From positions 30,929-94,928 of the forward strand of contig JAHZLH010000048.1 of assembly GCA_022599915.1 (NCBI GenBank): 64,000 bases of DNA, written 5' to 3'. The stretch comes from Actinomycetes bacterium (GTDB lineage: Bacteria > Actinomycetota > Actinomycetes > S36-B12 > GCA-2699445). Position numbers and translations under genes: made by a program. Each line of letters opens with the position of its first letter. Within the stretch, counting starts at the first letter, position 1. Shown here in pieces: positions 1 to 8,468 of the stretch. Under the pieces are notes generated by a model that was not told where the DNA came from, searched no databases, and saw nothing but the letters and a program-made list of their open reading frames with translations.

Positions 1-1341
1 CCAGCGCCCGGCCGGATCCGATTGCAACGCCTGCTGTGCTCGCTGATTTTGCGCATCTGCGAGGGCCCGTGCCTCGGCGGCATCTCGGTAGAGTGCCACC
101 ACCTCCACCGGTCCCGGTGGTGAATCGAGGTGCATGGTCGCTAGTCCCAGTCGCCGCTGCCACGGCCCCTGGGTCACCCGCACCGATTGCGTGCGAGCGT
201 GGGGGGCCACCGCCAGATGCCAGACAAAGCGCCCCCGCGAGGTCACCAGCACCCGATCATCCCAACCAACCCCCAACCGGCGGTGTTGAATCGGAGCGCG
301 CCACTTTGCCTGCTTGGGCGCCGGATGCAGCGGCGTCTTGCGCGCGTCCACGCCGGGAAGAATCTCATTGACAACCGCAACTGCAACGTCGTAGGGCGCG
401 ACGGGAAGCAGTACCTGCTTGAACGTATTGGCACCCTGCTGTTGATCGCTGTCCGACTCCATTCCGGCAACGGTGATTCGCACCCGTACCCAGTCCCGCG
501 AACGCCAGAGCCAGGACTGCACGAATTCCACCGATTGCAGTCGACCCGGTGGAACCGTTTGCGCCTGCACCTGCAAGAGTCCGGATCGAGTCCGCAACCC
601 GTCAGGTGACTTAGCCACAGTGAAGCCGTGGAACCCAAGGTATTCGGAAGCCACCGCGATCAACGGCACACCACCCAGGAGCAGCCAAAACAGACCGGCC
701 GGGCCAGTGGCGAACCAGGTGACCACCACGACCAACAGCGTTGCCAAAAACAGCACGACTGTGACACCGCGCAGCAGCAGCGATACCAACAAGTCTTTGG
801 TGGGGACCTCCACCAGCGCTTGTTGTGGCGCTTCTCCGGCGTCGGGATGCAGACCCGCTGCACGAGCGATAACGGAGTTACGCAGGTTCTGCGCATCCTC
901 ATTTCCGAGGTATTGAATCTGGGCGCGAGAGTCGCCAGTTCCTGCGACCTCCACAGTCACCTGCGACAGACCAAACAATCTGGGGATAAAGGGCTGGACC
1001 ACGTCCACCCCTTGCAATCGCGATAGTTGCAACCGCCGTTCGGTTCGCGTCAGCACACCGGAAGCGACCCGTAAGTCTCCCTGCTCGTCGAACCAAAACG
1101 TCAACCGTCGCCAGGACACGTAAGCAAACCCGGCGATAAGCAATGCGATCAGCACCACCACCCCAATGGTGATTGCCAGGGCCACAAACAGTCCTTCACC
1201 TGCGGTGTTTTGGCCAATAGTGATGAAGCCCACAAACAACGCGAACGGCAAAAATCGTGCCCCGGTAACCAGGGGGGTGAGTTTGTGGGTACGTCTCGGC
1301 TCAGTAGCTCCCAGCCCCGCACCCGTCTCGACCTGGCTCAT
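1..1341 (-). CDS. PH-domain membrane protein, YdbT type (3' end outside window)
   Basis: An open frame runs from an ATG at 1341 to the left edge (at least 447 codons), so the C-terminus is missing. The N-terminus carries two hydrophobic segments (about residues 25-65). These are followed by a bacterial PH-like (bPH2) block with the W-R-R-L start and the L-S-R-L-Q-G-V-D-V-V-Q segment. A second hydrophobic pair lies near residues 195-235 and another PH-like block follows. Three PH blocks separated by TM pairs is the usual YdbT architecture. The ATG overlaps the stop codon of the upstream YdbS-like gene (ATGA), so the two are translationally coupled. Proteins of this pair are membrane-bound; their biochemical role is not established. 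I am confident of the family, not of a function. Confidence 0.85.
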   Translation of the reverse strand, partial: MSQVETGAGLGATEPRRTHKLTPLVTGARFLPFALFVGFITIGQNTAGEGLFVALAITIGVVVLIALLIAGFAYVSWRRLTFWFDEQGDLRVASGVLTRTERRLQLSRLQGVDVVQPFIPRLFGLSQVTVEVAGTGDSRAQIQYLGNEDAQNLRNSVIARAAGLHPDAGEAPQQALVEVPTKDLLVSLLLRGVTVVLFLATLLVVVVTWFATGPAGLFWLLLGGVPLIAVASEYLGFHGFTVAKSPDGLRTRSGLLQVQAQTVPPGRLQSVEFVQSWLWRSRDWVRVRITVAGMESDSDQQQGANTFKQVLLPVAPYDVAVAVVNEILPGVDARKTPLHPAPKQAKWRAPIQHRRLGVGWDDRVLVTSRGRFVWHLAVAPHARTQSVRVTQGPWQRRLGLATMHLDSPPGPVEVVALYRDAAEARALADAQNQRAQQALQSDPAGRW

Positions 1342-1838
1342 ATCCCGGCTGACCTCTCCTCACCACGGGCAGCCAATCGATCGCGGAGCGCCCCGGCGTT
1401 TTCCGGCGGCAACCCAGGAATCTTGGCATCGGTAGCGGCAGCTGCGGTGTGGAGCTGCACCGTGGAAAGTCCGGCCATCCGGTCGATAGGACCCGCGACG
1501 AGATCTACTAGCTGCATGCGACCGTAAGGGACGATGACCATTCGGCGAAACAAGATTCCGGAACGAACGAGCAGATCCTCTTCGCGCTCCACGTACCCGT
1601 ACGCCTTCACCTGCCGCCCAATCAACCACCACAGCCAGACCAGCAGGATCAGCGCAACCAGCACCACTACTCCGCTCCAGAGCGGAACTCCGCTGACTGC
1701 GAGCGCTACTGCAGCGACGCCCACCAAAACCACCAGCCAGAACACCATGACTAGTCGCCTTACCCGGGTCAGTTTGGGGGAGATCGGCTGCCAAGCTTCG
1801 CCAGGTGGTACGAAAGGATTTTCTGCGCCAGCGCTCAT
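1338..1838 (-). CDS. PH-domain membrane protein, YdbS type
   Basis: This 166-residue protein has an N-terminal tail of about 28 residues, then two adjacent TM helices (about residues 30-75). A single bPH2 domain follows with the Y-V-E-R-E-E-D-L-L-V-R-S-G start and the P-Y-G-R-M-Q-L-V-D motif. Length and layout match the short partner of YdbS/YdbT pairs. It is the first gene of a two-gene unit and its TGA overlaps the next ATG. The ATG at 1838 has no close in-frame rival. The function of the family is unknown; the pairing itself is the main support. Confidence 0.85.
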   Translation of the reverse strand: MSAGAENPFVPPGEAWQPISPKLTRVRRLVMVFWLVVLVGVAAVALAVSGVPLWSGVVVLVALILLVWLWWLIGRQVKAYGYVEREEDLLVRSGILFRRMVIVPYGRMQLVDLVAGPIDRMAGLSTVQLHTAAAATDAKIPGLPPENAGALRDRLAARGEERSAGI

Positions 1839-1854
1839 GTCTTTAGGCTAGCGC

Positions 1855-2301
1855 CTACCCCGGACGCAGTGGCGTTCGCCAGAACCGACCAGACAGTCCA
1901 GCCGGTGACGGCAGCGTCCGATACGGACGTAACGGGGTCCGTAACAGTCGCAGTCGCGGCGCTGGCTCCGGTTCGCTGGCAGCCAGCGACTCCGGCGGTG
2001 AGAGCGACAGTTGCGGGGGCGTCGTCAAGGCGCCATCAGGCTGGGGCTGCGGTTCAATCGATGGACTGATAGGCGCTGGCGAAACGGGTGCACTGGCGGT
2101 GGGATCTGGGGTCGGCTGTGGCGCCGACTTAGGCGGTGGTGGTGGATCGATCCAGTCCTCACTCATAGACACTGCAAGTGCATTTTCTTTACTCGCCTGG
2201 GCAACGCCGCCCCAACTGTCTAAGTCAGACCAGGCCGGGTTGGCCAAAACCCCGAACCACAGCGACACCGCGACCAGACACACAAACACATGCCGAATCA
2301 T
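1855..2301 (-). CDS. Proline-rich secreted protein, unknown function
   Basis: A 148-residue frame begins with a convincing signal peptide: a positively charged start, a hydrophobic core to about residue 20, and a cleavage-like A-W-S site. It continues as low-complexity Pro/Ser/Thr/Ala sequence (runs such as DPPPPPKSAPQPTPDP) and ends in an Arg-rich tail. No domain is recognisable. The stop lies 17 bp before the PH-pair start on the same strand, so it could be the first gene of that operon. Low complexity makes the coding call less certain than for its neighbours, and the Arg-rich end could be read-through of non-coding sequence. Confidence 0.5.
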   Translation of the reverse strand: MIRHVFVCLVAVSLWFGVLANPAWSDLDSWGGVAQASKENALAVSMSEDWIDPPPPPKSAPQPTPDPTASAPVSPAPISPSIEPQPQPDGALTTPPQLSLSPPESLAASEPEPAPRLRLLRTPLRPYRTLPSPAGLSGRFWRTPLRPG

Positions 2302-2693
2302 GAGTCGTTCTCCGGGAAGAACCGTGTGAATGACTCATCCTTGCTCGCCGGCTTCACCGGGAAAAGTTCATCGGCATTCGCCGGCCACTACGAGGCCGCC
2401 CCACCACAGCCAACGACGGGATCGCCCGGAAATTCCGCCCCGCCAAAGTCGGCGCCGAGGACGCTTTTCTCGGTTGGTTATGTCTCGCCCAGATGGCAGG
2501 AAAAGCTGCCGAACTGACTCATTGGAGACCCCACCACGGGCATCACTAGTTCTACTACTCATCGCCGTTGCCCCGACCTTTTCCCACATCAGAATCGGAC
2601 TCCGGAACCATAGAACAGTCCCCCAGCAAGCCATATCGGCGGTGCGTAGGCGGGTGACCGAGGCCACCTCTGTCGGCGGCGCGGGGGTTGTGG
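2302..2693. other. 392-bp intergenic stretch
   Basis: I see no supportable gene here. Open frames on both strands have Arg/Pro-rich, domain-free translations and overlap each other. Just upstream of the 1855-2301 gene there is a nested inverted repeat: ATGAGTC at 2300-2306 pairs with GACTCAT at 2332-2338, and GTTC 2307-2310 pairs with GAAC 2319-2322. It could be a 5' leader hairpin of the secreted protein or the terminator of the binding-protein gene at 2694. Confidence 0.4.
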
Positions 2694-3653
2694 CTAGCCG
2701 CCGAATCGCAAGGTGATCCAAGAATCCGCGATCTGATTCGGATCCTGACCAGTGGCTAGATCACCAGCAAACTCTCGAAGATCCGCAGTGGTGATTTCCG
2801 CTTGTACGCGGTCCACCGGACCCTGGGCCGCTGCCTTAGTCTCGGTCAGCAGCGGGACGAGGTTCTCCGGCGGCAATAAAGAACTATCGTCCGCGAGTAC
2901 GCGCAGACCCACAATGTCGTCGGCTACCGTGTCCAACTGGCCAACCGCAGCCGTGCGATCCAGCAATGCGTTCGGCACCTGCTCCCATGGCGTGACAAGG
3001 ACCTCATCGATCGCTACTTCGTATCCATCAGTAAGTACTCCCAGACAGGTGTACTCATCCGCGCACCCGGTTGGGGCGGCCAGCACCACTGGATCAGTTT
3101 CACTGCTGCGGGCCAAATCGCTGAGGTTCGTAATGTCGTCTGCCCCGGCCCGGCCACGTCGCATCACGAACATCACACCATCTACCGCAGCCGCTGGTGC
3201 CAGCACGGAGATACCGTCGGACGTCAGTGCTGTCTGCAACTTCGTCACTTCATCATCGAGACTGCGTGATTCCGCCACCGTCGGCGAAGGGCTAGGTGAC
3301 GGCGTCACGGTCACGTCGGTGGCGAGAACCGCTGCGGTCAGTTGACTGGCCGGAGCAGCCAACAGATCCGCCTCACCAGACTGAATGGCTGCGACGGCAG
3401 CTGTGAGGTCCTGCGGCGGTAGTCCTTTTGCCGGGATTCCACTGGCATTGAGGCTGGCGACGTACAGCGCTGCAATGACTTCGGGCACCCCAGGCCCGTA
3501 CGAGGCAACGACGACCTCATCCGACACGGTCGGTTCCGGCGAGGGTGTTGGCTCCGGATCGCTAACGGAACATCCCGCAGCAGTCAGTGCCAGTGACGCG
3601 CACAACATCACCGTGACTGCGGGCAACAACCGCCGCAAAATCCCAGAGATCAC
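2694..3653 (-). CDS. Second osmoprotectant-type substrate-binding lipoprotein
   Basis: This 319-residue protein starts at a GTG with a good upstream GAAGGG site. It has a lipoprotein signal with an A-A-G-C lipobox (Cys28), so it should be anchored outside the membrane. After a Pro/Thr spacer, the V-V-V-A-S-Y start and the periplasmic-binding fold resemble OpuAC/ProX-like proteins. It is clearly diverged from the neighbouring binding protein and carries a Ser/Pro/Thr insert near residue 115. It is the last gene of the minus-strand importer operon, 33 bp after its neighbour. It may bind a different ligand with the same permease, or be an accessory or degenerate receptor. The family call rests on context as much as on sequence. 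Confidence 0.65.
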   Translation of the reverse strand: MISGILRRLLPAVTVMLCASLALTAAGCSVSDPEPTPSPEPTVSDEVVVASYGPGVPEVIAALYVASLNASGIPAKGLPPQDLTAAVAAIQSGEADLLAAPASQLTAAVLATDVTVTPSPSPSPTVAESRSLDDEVTKLQTALTSDGISVLAPAAAVDGVMFVMRRGRAGADDITNLSDLARSSETDPVVLAAPTGCADEYTCLGVLTDGYEVAIDEVLVTPWEQVPNALLDRTAAVGQLDTVADDIVGLRVLADDSSLLPPENLVPLLTETKAAAQGPVDRVQAEITTADLREFAGDLATGQDPNQIADSWITLRFGG

Positions 3654-3686
3654 TGACTCTTTCCCTTCGGACCGACTCAGATCAGC

Positions 3687-4670
3687 CTAACTGTCGATCA
3701 AACCTGACTGTCGCAGGAACTCTGTCGCGACCGCCTCGACCGGACGTCGGCCTAGTTCCACCTCCGCGTTCAGCATTTGCAGATCTTCGGTCGTCATGGC
3801 TGCCGATAACTCATTGATCGGTCCAATAATCCGATCGGTGACCGCGGCAGCTGCCATCGTGGGCGTTATGTTCTCGGCAATCTGCAGTCCCTGATCGTCC
3901 TCGAGGACCACAATCTCATCCGACGCCACCGCCCCCGAAGACGAGAACACAATGCCCACCTCAATGAGTCCCTGTTTCAATCCCTGGATAGTGAGTGGAC
4001 CACCCGAATCTAGCGGCACGAACTTCTCCACTCGAACGTCGTAAACACGCTCGATGCCCGGCAGGCAAAACGGCCGCTCTGGGCATTCCGGACCACCGCC
4101 CAGAATGATGGGTGACTGCTGTGAGTACTCGCCGAGCTCACTCATCGTTTTCAGATCATGCTCCGCGGCGAACTCCCGAGTCACCGCGAAAGCGTTTTGA
4201 TCTTGAGCAGGTGACGGGGGCAATAGTTCGATACTGCGGTTACGAGCGAGCCGCTCACCTTTCTTGAAGGTCTTCGCGGTGTCGTCACTAGCCAACTGAG
4301 CGGCCCCAGTGCCATTCTCTTGCTTATTCAGGAACTCGGTGAGGCTGCCCAGATATTCCGGAGTCAACTGGATTTCATTCTTCTCCAAAGCTGGCACGAT
4401 CACTTCACGTGTCGTGAGTTCCTTGATTTGGGTGGGTACACCATTAGCTTCTAGGACTTGGGAATACAGCGAAGCAATGATCCGCGACTCGGTGAAGTTC
4501 GTCGTGGCAATGATCACAGTGTCGGCAGGTGCCGGTTCGTCAGCGTTGCCGTCGTCATCGGTCGACGCACAACCAGCGAGGACCACCGCGCCAGCCAACA
4601 ACATCAGCAGCCAGAGTCTGGACGCGCGACGGCCGCGGCGCTGGCTGCTGGTGTGCCCGCTCAGACCCAT
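3687..4670 (-). CDS. Osmoprotectant (glycine betaine/choline-type) ABC transporter binding lipoprotein
   Basis: The protein has 327 residues. A lipobox (V-L-A-G-C) follows a basic N-terminus and hydrophobic core. The mature part begins with the I-I-A-T-T-N-F-T-E-S-R block of OpuCC/OpuBC-type receptors, with the typical T-P-E-Y-L-G-S-L segment after it. The ATG at 4670 is chosen over a TTG at 4682 because GGATGAG lies at a usable distance and the shorter N-terminus makes a normal signal peptide. It sits between the permease genes and a second receptor. The expected substrate is a quaternary ammonium osmolyte, inferred from the family. Confidence 0.85.
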   Translation of the reverse strand: MGLSGHTSSQRRGRRASRLWLLMLLAGAVVLAGCASTDDDGNADEPAPADTVIIATTNFTESRIIASLYSQVLEANGVPTQIKELTTREVIVPALEKNEIQLTPEYLGSLTEFLNKQENGTGAAQLASDDTAKTFKKGERLARNRSIELLPPSPAQDQNAFAVTREFAAEHDLKTMSELGEYSQQSPIILGGGPECPERPFCLPGIERVYDVRVEKFVPLDSGGPLTIQGLKQGLIEVGIVFSSSGAVASDEIVVLEDDQGLQIAENITPTMAAAAVTDRIIGPINELSAAMTTEDLQMLNAEVELGRRPVEAVATEFLRQSGLIDS

Positions 4671-4709
4671 AATCTCATCCAATCACAGCGATCTCATGCC
4701 AGCACGCGC

Positions 4710-5423
4710 TTACGGGGAAGCAGGGGCTGGGGTGGGAATTTCGGCGGCCTCTTCTTCGGCGAGCGACTGTTCGCGCAAACCCTTGGGAGTCACCCGCTTC
4801 TGCAGGAAAGCCAAGATCAATTCCGCCACCATGGCGACTGCCGCAGTCAGAATGGCACCAGCCACAATCAAGGTATTGTCCTGCAGGGCATAGCCGTCCA
4901 CGACGTAGCGACCCAAGCCACCGCCACCGACCAATGCGGCTAGCGATGCCGTCGCAATCACCTGCACCGTTGCAGTTCTGACGCCGGCGGCAATCAGCGG
5001 CAACGCCAGCGGCAGTTCCACCCGCGTCAGAATTCGACCTGTTCCCATACCCATCCCATGGGCTGCGTCGATAACCTTGTCGTCTACGGCAGCCATACCG
5101 GCAAAGGTGTTGGTGAGCAACGGTGGGATCGCAAAGAGCGCCAGCGCCAAGATCGCCGCAAGGTTGCCGATGCCGATTTCCGGGATTGACGCCAAGATCG
5201 TGAGCAAGCCCAGCGTCGGGATTGCTCGGCCGATATTGCCAACATTTGTTGCCAGCAAGATTCCCTTCCGCTTGTGCCCCAGATAGAGCGCAATCGGCAT
5301 GGCCACGATCAGCGCGATCATCATCGCCCAGAAACTGATCACGATCTGTTCCCAGGTTCGGATCGGAATCCCGTTGTCCCCGGTCCAGTTTGCCGGATCG
5401 GTGAACCACTCCCAGACGCTCAT
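4710..5423 (-). CDS. Osmoprotectant ABC transporter permease (OpuCD/ProW type)
   Basis: This 237-residue inner-membrane permease has about five or six TM helices. The binding-protein-dependent transport (EAA-like) loop is visible as D-A-A-H-G-M-G-M-G-T-G-R-I-L-T-R-V-E-L-P-L, which contacts the ATPase. The R-A-I-P-T-L-G-L-L-T segment before it is typical of this permease family. The start at 5423 overlaps the stop of the upstream permease gene (ATGA), so the pair is translationally coupled. A longer reading from 5447 would run into the upstream gene without benefit. The Pro/Ala/Glu-rich C-terminus is probably a cytoplasmic tail. Confidence 0.88.
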   Translation of the reverse strand: MSVWEWFTDPANWTGDNGIPIRTWEQIVISFWAMMIALIVAMPIALYLGHKRKGILLATNVGNIGRAIPTLGLLTILASIPEIGIGNLAAILALALFAIPPLLTNTFAGMAAVDDKVIDAAHGMGMGTGRILTRVELPLALPLIAAGVRTATVQVIATASLAALVGGGGLGRYVVDGYALQDNTLIVAGAILTAAVAMVAELILAFLQKRVTPKGLREQSLAEEEAAEIPTPAPASP

Positions 5424-6106
5424 TCGGCCCACTCCAATTTCGACCACGGCGCCAATAGTCGCTCAACTAGCGTCAGCAACAGCTCGAAAATCAGCGCCAA
5501 CAGCACGCAGGCAATCGTGGCGGTCATGATTTGGGCATGGTAAAAATTCGCCTGGAATCCCGACAAGATCAAGGTGCCAAATCCGCCGTAACCTACCAAC
5601 GCGCCAATGGTCACCATTCCCACTGTGGATACGGTGGCGATCCTGACCCCAGCCAAAATTGTTGGTACCGCCAGCGGCACCTGCACTCGGGTGAGCAACT
5701 GACGGTCATCCATTCCCATACCGCGGGCAGCATCTACTGCGCTCTCGGGTACCGCATCGAGTCCCACCACGGTGTTACGCAACACGACGAGTAGCGCGTA
5801 GACCGCGAGAGCCAGAATCACCGTCCACGGCGTCAGGCCGAAGATTGGCCACAGCAGCGAGATGAGCGCCAACGAAGGAATGGTGTAAAGCAGACCGGAC
5901 AGCCCCAAGACAGGACCGGTCAGATTCCGATAGCGTCGGACCAAGAAAGCGAGCGGGAAGGCAACAACCAAAGCAAGCAGTACCGAAGAGACCGTCAGAA
6001 AGATGTGCTGCCGACCAGCGTCAAGCAGCAATTCATAGTTCTCAACGACGTAGTCCCAGGAAAACCAAGGGTTGGGCGCCTCTTCGACTGTGGCCAGAGG
6101 CTTCAT
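5420..6106 (-). CDS. Osmoprotectant ABC transporter permease (OpuCB type)
   Basis: This is a 228-residue permease with about six TM helices. It has the Y-T-I-P-S-L-A-L-I-S-L-L segment and the EAA-like loop D-A-A-R-G-M-G-M-D-D-R-Q-L-L-T-R-V-Q-V-P-L. It is the second channel subunit of the importer and the first gene of the four-gene minus-strand unit (permease, permease, receptor, receptor). The ATG at 6106 is the most natural start, but no Shine-Dalgarno precedes it. The start of the plus-strand ATPase is 3 bp away, so a leaderless mRNA or a later TTG start is possible. Membrane topology and family are clear; the exact start is not. Confidence 0.85.
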   Translation of the reverse strand: MKPLATVEEAPNPWFSWDYVVENYELLLDAGRQHIFLTVSSVLLALVVAFPLAFLVRRYRNLTGPVLGLSGLLYTIPSLALISLLWPIFGLTPWTVILALAVYALLVVLRNTVVGLDAVPESAVDAARGMGMDDRQLLTRVQVPLAVPTILAGVRIATVSTVGMVTIGALVGYGGFGTLILSGFQANFYHAQIMTATIACVLLALIFELLLTLVERLLAPWSKLEWAE

Positions 6107-6109
6107 CTC

Positions 6110-7090
6110 ATGAACACTAGCGAAAATCCCGCAATCATCCTGTCTCAACTGCGAAAGCAATATCCAGATGGAACGTTAGCGGTGGACAATCTGGATCTCA
6201 CGGTCGGACGTGGCGAAGTCTGCGCGCTGGTAGGACCGTCCGGTTGCGGCAAGACGACCACCATGCGGATGATCAACCGACTCATTGAGCCCACTAGCGG
6301 CACCATTCGCATCGACGGTGAGGACATCCGTGAAGCAGACGTGAAGCTGCTGCGACGCAAGATCGGCTACGTGATTCAAGCCGTTGGCTTGTTCCCGCAC
6401 TACACCGTGCGACGAAATGTTGGCACCGTTTGCCGACTGTTGGGCTGGGACAAGGAGCGGATCGCTACTCGAGCAGATGAGATGCTCGCCTTGGTCGGTT
6501 TGGATCCAGCTGAGTACGGCGACCGCTACCCCAGCCAGCTCTCTGGCGGGCAACGGCAACGGGTGGGAGTTGCCCGAGCACTGGCCGCGGATCCACCAGT
6601 TCTGCTGATGGACGAACCTTTTGGGGCGGTCGATCCCATCGCGCGCGAAAAACTGCAAACCGAATTTCACGCCCTGCAGCAGGAACTCGGTACGACCGTC
6701 GTCATCGTCACCCACGATATTGACGAGGCGGTACGACTCGGTGATCGAATAGCTGTACTGCGGGAGGGGGGAATCCTGGCCCAGTACGACTCACCAGCCG
6801 ACATTCTCGCTCATCCAGTCGATGACTTCGTGGCGGATTTCTTCGGTGCGGATCGCCTAATCAAACTGATGGGCGTCACCGGAGTCGATGACGACCGACT
6901 GCCAGCAGCGGACATTGCCGATAGGGCCGCTCCGATGATCGAGCCTGAAGCGACACTTCGGCAAGCGACCATCGCAATCTTGGCATCACCTGACGGTCGG
7001 ATCCGAGTTCCCGGTGACAATAACTCCGGTGATCGCGTCCTCACCCTGGAATCAATCAGAAAACTGCTACGCAGTGAGCGTGCCAGCTAG
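6110..7090 (+). CDS. Osmoprotectant ABC transporter ATP-binding protein (OpuCA/ProV type)
   Basis: This 326-residue ATPase powers the importer encoded divergently at 2694-6106. Visible motifs are Walker A GPSGCGKTT, the ABC signature LSGGQRQRV, Walker B LLMDEPFGAVDP and the H-loop THD. The segment after the ATPase core (about 75 residues) is where ProV/OpuCA proteins carry regulatory CBS domains; here it is short, with at most one incomplete CBS-like unit. The ATG at 6110 is preceded by an AGAGG site and gives the usual distance to the K-Q-Y-P-D-G-T motif. It is the only importer gene on the plus strand. Confidence 0.92.
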   Translation: MNTSENPAIILSQLRKQYPDGTLAVDNLDLTVGRGEVCALVGPSGCGKTTTMRMINRLIEPTSGTIRIDGEDIREADVKLLRRKIGYVIQAVGLFPHYTVRRNVGTVCRLLGWDKERIATRADEMLALVGLDPAEYGDRYPSQLSGGQRQRVGVARALAADPPVLLMDEPFGAVDPIAREKLQTEFHALQQELGTTVVIVTHDIDEAVRLGDRIAVLREGGILAQYDSPADILAHPVDDFVADFFGADRLIKLMGVTGVDDDRLPAADIADRAAPMIEPEATLRQATIAILASPDGRIRVPGDNNSGDRVLTLESIRKLLRSERAS

Positions 7091-7114
7091 TCGGGTCGAC
7101 TGGTCACCTACTGG

Positions 7115-7399
7115 CTAGCCGTGACCGTGTTGGCGCAGATAGTCTTCAAACCGAGCCCGAAACAGCGGTTCCAACTCACCCAAGTCTCCGGAGCCAAACA
7201 GTTCCCGGGCCGCCTCCACCAGCTCAGTGATAGTTCCTGAGAATTCACCCAGCGAGCCACCCTCATCGGCAGTCGCAGCTACGGCGGGGGTGTGTTTGAT
7301 CAGATCGAAGAAGAAACCGACGTCGTGGCGCTTCTCCGCCAACTCGATTGCCTGGTGCTTAACTTCATCGAACGGCAGATCCGCTAGTTGATCGGTCAT
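7115..7399 (-). CDS. Small conserved-looking acidic protein, unknown
   Basis: A 94-residue protein without signal peptide or TM helix, rich in Glu, Asp, Ala and Leu, and predicted to be largely helical. The ATG shares one base with the TAA of the DUF3180 gene (TAATG), which supports a coupled, real gene. It sits at the end of the folate cluster. I recognise no domain. The gene that converges on it is the importer ATPase, with a gap of 24 bp. Confidence 0.7.
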   Translation of the reverse strand: MTDQLADLPFDEVKHQAIELAEKRHDVGFFFDLIKHTPAVAATADEGGSLGEFSGTITELVEAARELFGSGDLGELEPLFRARFEDYLRQHGHG

Positions 7400-7926
7400 T
7401 AGTCCAGCCTAGGCCTACTCCGCTGGACGTCGCGGGCCAGCCCATCCATTCCGGTTTCGGAATCTTCCTCGTCTGCGGACCCATCATCTGCCGGCAGTCG
7501 ACACACACTTTCCAGCCAGAGCGAAACTGCCACCAAAGCGGCCCCACCCAGGGCGCTGAATGCACACACCAGCAGACCTGATCGGGCCGCTGCCACCTGA
7601 GAGTCCGGCAGCAGGAACACTCCCACCCCCAGATAGAAGCCCACCGCCCCGGCACCCACTCGTGATCCTGCCAACGCCAGGGCTGCCGTCCGGGCAGCGA
7701 CGACAGCAGGCAGTGGTTCCGCTCCGGGGCGACACAACAACCGCGGTCGAACGATCCATCCCCACATTCCCAAGGCAATCGCCATCAACCAAAGGGCACC
7801 AGCTGCTGTGGCGGGCAACGGCAAGTATCGACCAGCGAATGAGTCGACGAGCGCAGCGATACACCACGCTACGACTGCCGCAATCGCGGCGACAGCGATC
7901 AAGACTCGGAGTTTGGTCGGCGTCAC
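7399..7926 (-). CDS. DUF3180 membrane protein
   Basis: This 175-residue integral membrane protein has four hydrophobic helices in two pairs (about residues 7-55 and 80-140) and a charged C-terminal tail. The T-P-T-K-L-R N-terminus after a GTG start, and the position directly downstream of folK, match the actinobacterial DUF3180 family that accompanies folate genes. Its role is unknown. There is a 29-bp gap from folK. The next gene overlaps its stop by one base. Confidence 0.8.
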   Translation of the reverse strand: MTPTKLRVLIAVAAIAAVVAWCIAALVDSFAGRYLPLPATAAGALWLMAIALGMWGWIVRPRLLCRPGAEPLPAVVAARTAALALAGSRVGAGAVGFYLGVGVFLLPDSQVAAARSGLLVCAFSALGGAALVAVSLWLESVCRLPADDGSADEEDSETGMDGLARDVQRSRPRLD

Positions 7927-7955
7927 AGTCCCACCCTAGCGCTGCCGTGATCAAT

Positions 7956-8468
7956 TCAACGGTCCGCGACCGCTGGCCTCACGTCGTTCTTGTCACGATC
8001 GGACAGCGCGGCAAGTGCTGTAGCAACAGTGCCCACCCCGGGAATGACGAAATCAGGATCGATCTCTGCCCAAGGGATGAGGACGAAGGCTCGCTCGGTT
8101 GCCCGAGGGTGCGGCACGGTGAGCCTGGGGTCGGTTGTGACCAGCCCCGCTACCGCGAGGACGTCAACGTCCACCGTCCGCGGGCCCCACCTCACATCAC
8201 GAACCCGATGAAGGTCCTCCTCAATTCGGTGTGCCAATGCCAGCAGATGCTCGGCCGCCGCTTCAGCCGGATGGCCAGTTTGCAGGTCGACAACAACCAC
8301 GGCATTCAGGTAGTCCGGTTGCTCGGGTCCGCCGACGGGCGTGGTGTCGTAGAAACTTGATCGTTGTAACCGCACCACCCACGAGTCCGCCATGATGTGC
8401 GCCACCGCAATGGTGAGTGCCACTCGCGGGTCACCGAGATTGGCACCCAAGCCCAGGGCTGCTCTCAC
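7956..8468 (-). CDS. folK: 6-hydroxymethyl-7,8-dihydropterin pyrophosphokinase
   Basis: FolK (170 residues) transfers pyrophosphate from ATP to hydroxymethyl-dihydropterin, the step before condensation with p-aminobenzoate. It has the N-terminal L-G-A-N-L-G-D-P loop, the S-F-Y-D-T-T-P-V-G substrate segment, the R-W-G-P-R-T-V-D-V-D-V metal and ATP motif, and the P-H-P-R block. The start is a GTG whose bases overlap the folB stop (GTGA), so translation is coupled to folB. Length is normal for the family. Confidence 0.95.
   Translation of the reverse strand: MRAALGLGANLGDPRVALTIAVAHIMADSWVVRLQRSSFYDTTPVGGPEQPDYLNAVVVVDLQTGHPAEAAAEHLLALAHRIEEDLHRVRDVRWGPRTVDVDVLAVAGLVTTDPRLTVPHPRATERAFVLIPWAEIDPDFVIPGVGTVATALAALSDRDKNDVRPAVADR

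Noticed and set aside
2368..2721. Minus-strand 117-codon frame upstream of the Pro-rich gene
   Set aside because: It overlaps the end of the binding-protein gene, and its Arg/Trp-rich sequence has no domain or ribosome site.
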